In this document: positions 18,957 to 23,508 of the stretch, in pieces | How positions within the stretch are numbered: position 1 is the stretch's first letter | Layout of the letters: every line of letters starts with the position of its first letter | DNA from: a virus | IMG/VR virus record: IMGVR_UViG_3300022690_001711 | Location: 1 to 23,508 of that record | Reading direction: 5' to 3' (one strand) | DNA length: 23,508 nucleotides | The notes under the pieces: model-generated | Seen by the model: the letters and a program-made list of their open reading frames with translations, nothing else | Told to the model about the DNA's origin: nothing | Database searches by the model: none | Program-made: the position numbers and the translations under genes

Positions 18957-19357
18957 GTTTCTAACTCGAGAATAATTGCCTTTTGAACATTAATTACTTG
19001 TAGCATATCTTTGATTTTGTGCTCGATTGGTGCTGTTGGATCTCTGGCCTTTAATTTATCATCAAGTGCTGCTATTTGATTTTTAGTGAGTTTGTGTTCT
19101 ATTTTTATCACTGTTTCATATTCGTGCATGAATAAAAATCCCAGATCTGTAACCCTTAATGGTGTTAAAGTTACTAGACCACGTTTGACCAATTTAAACA
19201 CTATATCCTTTGTTTTATTGTATGCCATTTTTGCACGCAATTGGATATTGGTTAGTTTAAAGGTTGATTTGCCTTGATACTCATCCCTGTCTAATTCTGT
19301 AGAGATGGCTTGTAGTATGTCGTATGACATTCTTAGTTTGGACCTTTTTTCAGTCAT
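18953..19357 (-). CDS. Archaeal winged-helix transcriptional regulator
   Basis: 134 residues; ATG 19357 shares its A with the preceding TAA (TAATG). The N-terminal 80 residues match the archaeal winged-helix pattern: KRSKLRMSYDILQAISTELD, TFKLTNIQLRAKMAYNKTKD, FKLVKRGLVTLTPLRVTDLG, then LFMHEYETVIKIE. The C-terminal helix (residues 88-134) could dimerise. The order strand-helix-wing with VTDLGFLF is typical of the PF14947-like (HTH_45) type, as I recall it. It probably controls its own chain. Confidence 0.75.
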   Translation of the reverse strand: MTEKRSKLRMSYDILQAISTELDRDEYQGKSTFKLTNIQLRAKMAYNKTKDIVFKLVKRGLVTLTPLRVTDLGFLFMHEYETVIKIEHKLTKNQIAALDDKLKARDPTAPIEHKIKDMLQVINVQKAIILELET

Positions 19358-19650
19358 TAACTAATCACTCTTAACACTGTTCCAGTATTTTTTAATTCAA
19401 TTGTAAAGTTCTTGCTTTTAATGTAATACAGATATTCAGGATGACCTATACTACCTTCACCGTTTTTTATTGTTACAATATTATTCCATTTTTTTAGATC
19501 TTTGATAAGACGATAAGCTGTAACAGTTGTAATATCTGATTTCTCAGCAATTGTTTCAATGTTTATAGCTGATATTTTACTTTTAGGAAAATGTGATAAT
19601 AATTTTATTCCAGTTGGAGAAAGAATGGCAGAGATGAGAGATTCATTCAT
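19357..19650 (-). CDS. Winged-helix / ArsR-like regulator
   Basis: 97 residues; ATG 19650 shares its A with the preceding TAA (TAATG). Helix-turn-helix: SPTGIKLLSHFP, INIETIAEKSDITTVTAYRL, IKDLKKWNNIVTI, and a wing with SIGHPEYLYYIK. The typical spacing of an ArsR- or TrmB-like winged helix is present. It is the second of three consecutive DNA-binding genes. Confidence 0.7.
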   Translation of the reverse strand: MNESLISAILSPTGIKLLSHFPKSKISAINIETIAEKSDITTVTAYRLIKDLKKWNNIVTIKNGEGSIGHPEYLYYIKSKNFTIELKNTGTVLRVIS

Positions 19651-19793
19651 TACTTTACTACCTTCTTTAGCTGTTCCTCTATTACCCGTGAAAAAGATAT
19701 GGAATAGTCAGCATTTGCTTGCTGTTTTGCCTGAATTATTCTAAGTTTTTTGTTCATGCTGTCTGATAGCACAATTGTTATTCTCTTTGTCAT
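19650..19793 (-). CDS. Ribbon-helix-helix regulator, first gene of the 25-gene chain
   Basis: 47 residues, ATG 19793, TAA overlapping the next ATG (TAATG). TKRITIVLSDSMNKKLRIIQ is the CopG-type strand and first helix; SISFSRVIEEQLKKVVK is the turn and second helix. It is a textbook RHH monomer. It is preceded by a TATA-like box at -19 to -31. It likely represses the chain's promoter. Confidence 0.8.
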   Translation of the reverse strand: MTKRITIVLSDSMNKKLRIIQAKQQANADYSISFSRVIEEQLKKVVK

Positions 19794-19811
19794 ACTATAT
19801 GTAGAAATTAA

Positions 19812-19824
19812 CTTATTTAATAAA
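19812..19824 (-). promoter_or_regulatory. TATA-like box of the 25-gene chain
   Basis: TTTATTAAATAAG on the minus strand sits 19-31 bases before the ATG at 19793. It is the only clear promoter upstream of the chain, and I see no other TATA-like box in a non-coding gap until 14517. Confidence 0.5.
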
Positions 19825-19918
19825 GTTGTTATGAATAATATAATTTGTTAATAAGGAATTAAACAATATATTATATTATTAAGATTTAGAAAAAATATAG
19901 AGTTGACTTGTCAATTTT

Positions 19919-19926
19919 AAAAAAAA
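19919..19926 (-). terminator. T8 terminator after the small membrane-protein genes
   Basis: On the minus strand TTATTTTTTTTAAAATT follows the 26-codon ORF and the two membrane-protein genes. It separates them from the promoter of the chain. The gap 19827-20111 otherwise holds only a 26-codon hydrophobic ORF and one copy of a 16-base repeat. Confidence 0.4.
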
Positions 19927-19938
19927 TAAGGTATTTTT

Positions 19939-20019
19939 TTATGCTGTAGTGCCTATAATTGCTGCAACATCTATTGCCAAGGCGGCAATACTAATTGTGT
20001 ATGGTCCTATATCTGCCAT
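19939..20019 (-). CDS. Possible 26-residue hydrophobic peptide
   Basis: ATG 20019, TAA 19939-19941. The peptide ADIGPYTISIAALAIDVAAI then IGTTA would form one membrane helix. An AT-rich TATA-like stretch (CTTAAATGC, 32-41 bases upstream) and a T8 tract just after it are compatible with a small independent gene. Its size makes it doubtful. Confidence 0.3.
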   Translation of the reverse strand: MADIGPYTISIAALAIDVAAIIGTTA

Positions 20020-20074
20020 GAAAAGTATTATTCATCTCATGCATTTAAGCTATTTTATTTAAGGTACTTTTGAG

Positions 20075-20090
20075 AGTTCACTGAAATATT
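20075..20090. repeat. 16-base repeat AGTTCACTGAAATATT, copy 1
   Basis: Exact copy of 21679-21694 in the same orientation, 1.6 kb apart. Both copies are in non-coding gaps. Confidence 0.7.
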
Positions 20091-20111
20091 CTTTAAAATG
20101 GATTATTTATT

Positions 20112-20252
20112 TTATTTTGTCCATTCATGGCTACATTTAGGACATATTTTAATTTCAAAATTTACTAATTTACGACATTTAGGACATTGATGTTTTGTTA
20201 ATCTCCACAAAAATAACCCACCTGCAATTATTGCCAGTATAGGAAGTACCAT
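20112..20252 (-). CDS. Small membrane protein with double zinc knuckle
   Basis: 46 residues; ATG 20252 shares its A with the preceding TAA (TAATG). Residues 2-17 (VLPILAIIAGGLFLW) are a short membrane helix; the rest is a zinc ribbon, QCPKCRKLV (C23, C26) and ICPKCSHEW (C37, C40). A membrane-anchored ribbon could tether a protein or nucleic acid to the membrane. It is coupled to the membrane protein before it. Confidence 0.6.
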   Translation of the reverse strand: MVLPILAIIAGGLFLWRLTKHQCPKCRKLVNFEIKICPKCSHEWTK

Positions 20253-20461
20253 TATGTTTCTAATAAAACATTAGTTGTTCCTTTGAAAAATTCTTTTAGT
20301 TCAGAAATATCACTTTCTATATTTTCAATTGAAACATGATTTTCTCCTAAACTATACTGAATATCTCCAATAGTACCATAAAGAGCAAACAGCATTCCCA
20401 GTGTAGCTATTACAATAGCAAACAAAGCTGTTGTTACAGCAAAAAGTGCATTCTCAGACAT
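20252..20461 (-). CDS. Small membrane protein with helical tail
   Basis: 69 residues from ATG 20461. Residues 6-30 (LFAVTTALFAIVIATLGMLF) are a membrane helix; the rest, IENIESDISELKEFFKG, is a short coiled coil. Size and layout are like small viral membrane or holin-type proteins, but nothing specific identifies it as such. A TATA-like box is 18-29 bases upstream, and phased repeats lie just beyond it. Confidence 0.65.
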   Translation of the reverse strand: MSENALFAVTTALFAIVIATLGMLFALYGTIGDIQYSLGENHVSIENIESDISELKEFFKGTTNVLLET

Positions 20462-20478
20462 ACATAACTTAGGAAGTC

Positions 20479-20490
20479 AAAAATAATAAA
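20479..20490 (-). promoter_or_regulatory. TATA-like box of the membrane-protein pair
   Basis: TTTATTATTTTT on the minus strand lies 18-29 bases before the ATG at 20461 and directly beside the TACCGTA repeats. Confidence 0.4.
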
Positions 20491-20493
20491 TGT

Positions 20494-20550
20494 TACCGTA
20501 TCTTATAATAGCATACCATATAATACCGTACTTTTTGATAGTATTACGGT
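20494..20550. repeat. Helically phased TACCRTA repeats upstream of the membrane-protein promoter
   Basis: TACCGTA at 20494 and 20524, TACCATA at 20514, and an inverted TTACGGT at 20544. The starts of the three direct copies are 20 and 10 bases apart, so they face the same side of the helix. They begin four bases beyond the TATA box and are a likely binding array for a regulator. Confidence 0.6.
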
Positions 20551-21575
20551 TACTCAATTTCAGGTATACTATCCAATGGCATTTCTTTGATTGTGGTATC
20601 TGTAATTACATTAATCTCTTGTTCTAAATCAATTTTTGCTCTGAATAATTCATCAAGAGATTTTCTTCTTTGTTTCCAATTTTTATTATGAGAATTAATT
20701 TCAGTCGTTAATAATTTATCCAAGTTTGAATAGCAATTTGATATTGTACTTAGTTTTAATGCAAACTGATAACCTGTAATAAATTCATATAATTGACTTT
20801 CTTTTGTATCTCGATTTTCCTGACTATTTTTTTTAGTATGGATTTCAATAAGATTTTTCCTGATTAGTTTTACTAATTCAATTACAATTTTAGGATGAAC
20901 TAAAATCACACCATCCTTAACACCAAAAAATGAATTTGGTATATCTTTTTTTGGTAAAATTGATGATACGATTAAAACATAACGTGTATTGTGCATTTGT
21001 TGATATTTTTTGGCTTTATCTACATGAGTTTTTGTTACCATTGTTTTTTGTTTATTATCATAACAAATTCGTATATCTAAAGGCATATTGTCATAATGTA
21101 CAGTTTGGACAATATCAGCTTCGGATGTACCTCTAGACTGAGTATTAAACTCATCATCTACAAAAGATTCTGAGAGTGTTTCTAATAATTGTATTTCTCC
21201 TATCTCTCCAATTAATTCTGATTGTGTTTTTCTTAATTTATCTCCTGCATCATCCAAGTTTTTTTGTGCTCTTTCAAGTTGTATTTTATCTTGTTTTCTA
21301 TCTAATCGTAATTCATCTATAACTTTTTGATTTGAGTCGGTTATTTCATTAATTGTGTTAGTATTTTCAGATAGTATAGAATCTAACTTTAATGAATTTT
21401 CGTAATTAATTTTTTTTATCTGATCATTTAGTGATTCAATAGTTTGTTGTGATACATCGTTCTCAATATCAAACTTTGCCTGAGCCTCATTCTGCATTAT
21501 TTTTGCAATATCTCCAAATTCTTGTTTTGTTATTTTTTGACCACAATATGGACATAGATCTTGTGTTGAAGACAT
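20550..21575 (-). CDS. Zinc-ribbon, coiled-coil protein with DUF2130-like nuclease region
   Basis: 341 residues from ATG 21575. Residues 8-12 (CPYCGQ) begin a short zinc knuckle. Residues 40-125 form a long coiled coil (QIKKINYENSLKLDSILSEN through ERAQKNLDDAGDKLRKTQSE). Then comes a DUF2130-like region: GEIGEIQLLETLSESFVDDE, GTSEADIVQTVHYDNMPLDI, RICYDNKQKTMVTKTHVDKAKKY (cut here at the key residues), and RYVLIVSSILPKKD. In DUF2130 the conserved E-x-K of a PD-(D/E)XK fold lies where this protein has D-N-K. The end is another helix bundle. It may be a viral relative of a host DNA-end or stress protein; the function is not established. Confidence 0.65.
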   Translation of the reverse strand: MSSTQDLCPYCGQKITKQEFGDIAKIMQNEAQAKFDIENDVSQQTIESLNDQIKKINYENSLKLDSILSENTNTINEITDSNQKVIDELRLDRKQDKIQLERAQKNLDDAGDKLRKTQSELIGEIGEIQLLETLSESFVDDEFNTQSRGTSEADIVQTVHYDNMPLDIRICYDNKQKTMVTKTHVDKAKKYQQMHNTRYVLIVSSILPKKDIPNSFFGVKDGVILVHPKIVIELVKLIRKNLIEIHTKKNSQENRDTKESQLYEFITGYQFALKLSTISNCYSNLDKLLTTEINSHNKNWKQRRKSLDELFRAKIDLEQEINVITDTTIKEMPLDSIPEIE

Positions 21576-21678
21576 TATATTATAATCCGAAGTTTTGCTA
21601 AGATTGGCAATGTCAATAATAATTGGTAATTAAATGATATAAAATGATCCTTGATCGCAAAGGTTAGAGTCTGATCGA

Positions 21679-21694
21679 TAGTTCACTGAAATAT
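21679..21694. repeat. 16-base repeat AGTTCACTGAAATATT, copy 2
   Basis: Second exact copy, in the 154-base gap between the DUF2130-like gene and the 120-residue gene. The gap also has GATCG-containing direct repeats (21654 and 21673 region). Confidence 0.7.
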
Positions 21695-21729
21695 TTACTA
21701 AATAGTTTAATCACTATTTTTCACCATAA

Positions 21730-22092
21730 TCAACCAAACATGTTTAGCTTTCTTTGAACGTTATCATCACTTCTTCTCAAAGATACAGAATCAGGTGAGG
21801 TGTTTTGTACCCTTACAAAAAAATCAAAGGAAGTATCTTTAGAAAGATCCGGTGTTGGTCCTTCTAATACTCTAATGTCGCCCTCTTCAGTTATTCTTTG
21901 TGATACCCCATCTTCTAAAATTCTAAAGAATGGTGGAATGAATGAGTTTACCTGCTCTCTAGTTATTACCCATGGAATAAATGATGCACCAATTAGTATT
22001 ATATCCCCTATACCAGGCTTTAGTGCTACTGGTTTCTCAAAGTTTGAAAGCAGTTTAGGATTTTGTGAGTCTGTGAAAACGCGATAATTCAT
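21730..22092 (-). CDS. Probable virion-associated protein of unknown role
   Basis: 120 residues; ATG 22092 overlaps the TGA of the fibre-like gene (ATGA). It is beta-rich with many Pro and Gly turns (FEKPVALKPGIGDIILIGAS, FIPWVITREQVNSFIPPFF, SFDFFVRVQNTSPDSVSLRR). The pattern of strands with a -VRVQNTSPD- end is that of small virion or tail-associated proteins. Tight coupling to the fibre-like gene suggests a chaperone or tip component. No family is recognised. Confidence 0.6.
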   Translation of the reverse strand: MNYRVFTDSQNPKLLSNFEKPVALKPGIGDIILIGASFIPWVITREQVNSFIPPFFRILEDGVSQRITEEGDIRVLEGPTPDLSKDTSFDFFVRVQNTSPDSVSLRRSDDNVQRKLNMFG

Positions 22093-23508
22093 GTTATTCT
22101 CATTGTTCGTAGTCGTGTAATGTTATTAGCAGTTTGTAAAGTGCCCCCTACTATATCAAAAGATGCATTATTGCCTTGACTGTTATCAGCCGTTAATGTC
22201 ACATCCCCACCATTCACTGTATCTACTATTGCAAACATGTAAAACATTTGAAAGTTGCTACTGGTGTGAGTAAATCTTTGAGATGGTTGAACATTACCAT
22301 CTACAGTGACAAAGAAATCTGTTTGTTTGCCTGAACCACCATTATCTATTTGAATTTCATAAATGAATAATTCTACACCACCTGGAAAAGCTACTACATT
22401 TAGAGTTAAGTCAGAAATTACGAAAACCTGACCATTTGTGATAGTAGGAGTTGTTTCTTGATGTGCAACTGGTCGCCCTATAGTAGTTTTAACTACCTTG
22501 TTTTCAAAGGTCAAATTATCAACTGAATCTGTGGCAAGAATAAGATCTCCACTTCCTGCATTATTTTTAAAAGTAATATCATAACCTGCACCAAGATTTA
22601 CTTGTGCATCTACTCCGTTCAAAGTGAGAGCTGGAATAAGCGTTCCACTTGTCATAACATTTAATTCTACAAATCCTTTTTCGTTACCATCCACAATTTG
22701 TTTTTGATTTACGTTTATAGAGCCATAAGTCACATTCTCAGCAACAACAGCATCATTTTCTCCAATCATTGACAGAGTAAATATGTCTGTATCTGCTGTT
22801 TGAGTTGTTTGTGTGAAATTTGAATTAATAAGAACGGCTGCACCTCTGTCCAACTGAGTTATATTTAGATTTCCTGTTTGTCCTATATCTCCATTATGGT
22901 TTAGACCCCATACTTCAGTAAGATGATTTCTTATTCTAACTAATTGTCTGTTTTCAATATCTGTTCCACCTTCTCTTTGAATGCGAATGTCGTAAAGAGG
23001 TGTAGTACCAGTATCATTATCTGCTCTAACTAGTATCCTCTCATTATAAACTATAAACCCTGGGTTCTCTGATGTTGGTGCTTTTTGACTAATATTTAAT
23101 TCTACTCCAAACTGTCCTAGAATTAATTTGGTTTGCATGTTATCTGTATTAAAATGGATTTCCCCAACGAGATCCCCTGTTGCTTTTACAAAATTTAGTG
23201 TGTCAAGTGTTGATTCATCTATACTCCAATTTTGAAATGTTTCAGTTCCTACCTCAGATATGTCATTTCCTTTAAGATTTACACCAGAGGTATCAACTTG
23301 AAATTTAACTACCTCACCAGCTTCCTCATTTATTATTTGAAAGAGTGGTCTAGTTTGAAAAAAGCTAGTCTCTGCTTCTATGTTAATTTTGAATATAGGT
23401 TCTGTTCCAGTATCAGCAGCATCCGCAGTAACATGCAAAGAAAAACTTTGATCATCACCTTCAACACCAACAGAAAATTCAGGAGTAAAGATTCCAGCAG
23501 AACGATTA
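22089..23508 (-). CDS. Large beta-rich tail-fibre or virion surface protein, 5' end outside window
   Basis: The frame is open to the right edge; the TTG at 23438 is not the start. At least 472 codons are present. The sequence is rich in T, N, G, V and short strands, with repeated fibre-like units: GLNHNGDIGQTGNLNI, LGAGYDITFKNNAGSGDLIL, TFENKVVKTTIGRP. The C-terminal 130 residues form a distinct domain (FVISDLTLNVVAFPGGVELF, YEIQIDNGGSGKQTDFFVTV, TADNSQGNNASFDIVGG) that looks like a jelly-roll or receptor-binding tip. No membrane segments. I infer a tail fibre or adhesin, encoded before the small coupled gene at 21730. Confidence 0.7.
   Translation of the reverse strand, partial: NRSAGIFTPEFSVGVEGDDQSFSLHVTADAADTGTEPIFKINIEAETSFFQTRPLFQIINEEAGEVVKFQVDTSGVNLKGNDISEVGTETFQNWSIDESTLDTLNFVKATGDLVGEIHFNTDNMQTKLILGQFGVELNISQKAPTSENPGFIVYNERILVRADNDTGTTPLYDIRIQREGGTDIENRQLVRIRNHLTEVWGLNHNGDIGQTGNLNITQLDRGAAVLINSNFTQTTQTADTDIFTLSMIGENDAVVAENVTYGSINVNQKQIVDGNEKGFVELNVMTSGTLIPALTLNGVDAQVNLGAGYDITFKNNAGSGDLILATDSVDNLTFENKVVKTTIGRPVAHQETTPTITNGQVFVISDLTLNVVAFPGGVELFIYEIQIDNGGSGKQTDFFVTVDGNVQPSQRFTHTSSNFQMFYMFAIVDTVNGGDVTLTADNSQGNNASFDIVGGTLQTANNITRLRTMRIT

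Noticed and set aside
1-23508. CRISPR array, tRNA or rRNA genes, insertion sequences
   Set aside because: I saw no regularly spaced repeats of CRISPR size, no cloverleaf with a TTC-type arm, and no transposase-like ORF on either strand; a tRNA scan would be needed to exclude tRNA fully.

Overview
The window looks like part of the genome of a tailed (head-tail, Caudoviricetes-like) virus or provirus of an ammonia-oxidising archaeon (Nitrososphaerota, formerly Thaumarchaeota; Nitrosopumilus-like). The grounds are: very AT-rich DNA; a portal, a MuF-type head protein and a large terminase; archaeal-style information genes (Hjc-like resolvase, OB-fold single-strand binding protein, ribbon-helix-helix and winged-helix regulators); and TATA-like boxes about 20-32 bases before the first start codon of most gene strings, as in leaderless archaeal transcripts. 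The host assignment is inferred from these features, not from a database match. Every gene I can support is on the minus strand, so transcription runs from high to low coordinates.

Layout in the direction of transcription: (a) 23508-21730, two virion or tail-type genes, the first cut by the window edge; (b) 21575-20112, a coiled-coil protein with a DUF2130-like region, then two small membrane proteins; (c) 19793-14620, a run of 25 small genes with no intergenic base, starting with three DNA-binding regulators and continuing with tiny Cys/His proteins; (d) 14497-13056, a small acidic gene and a tyrosine integrase; (e) 13055-12677, an AT-rich gap with nested inverted repeats; (f) about 12647-8551, a DNA-metabolism operon with SWIM-finger protein, SSB-like protein, winged-helix protein, Hjc-like resolvase, adenine methyltransferase and a PD-(D/E)XK-like nuclease; (g) 8474-4560, the packaging region; (h) 4519-2215, portal and MuF-type head protein; (i) 2070-1074, RHH and AbrB-like regulators plus zinc-finger proteins; (j) 869-1, a small unknown gene and a probable prohead-protease or other head gene that needs a frameshift.

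The packaging region is the most unusual part. The large terminase is split into a separate ATPase (8132-7125) and RNase H-fold nuclease (5981-5430). A coiled-coil gene, a zinc ribbon and an HNH endonuclease lie between them. A second, diverged copy of the nuclease with altered catalytic residues follows (5279-4560). Other points of interest are the 25-gene overlapping chain, a repeated gene-junction sequence that supplies both a ribosome-binding site and a TTGA stop/start overlap, a 9-A slippery run in the left-edge gene, and several operator-like repeats beside TATA boxes. Many real genes here are only 31-56 codons long; I found them by following stop/start overlaps such as ATGA, TTGA and TAATG.
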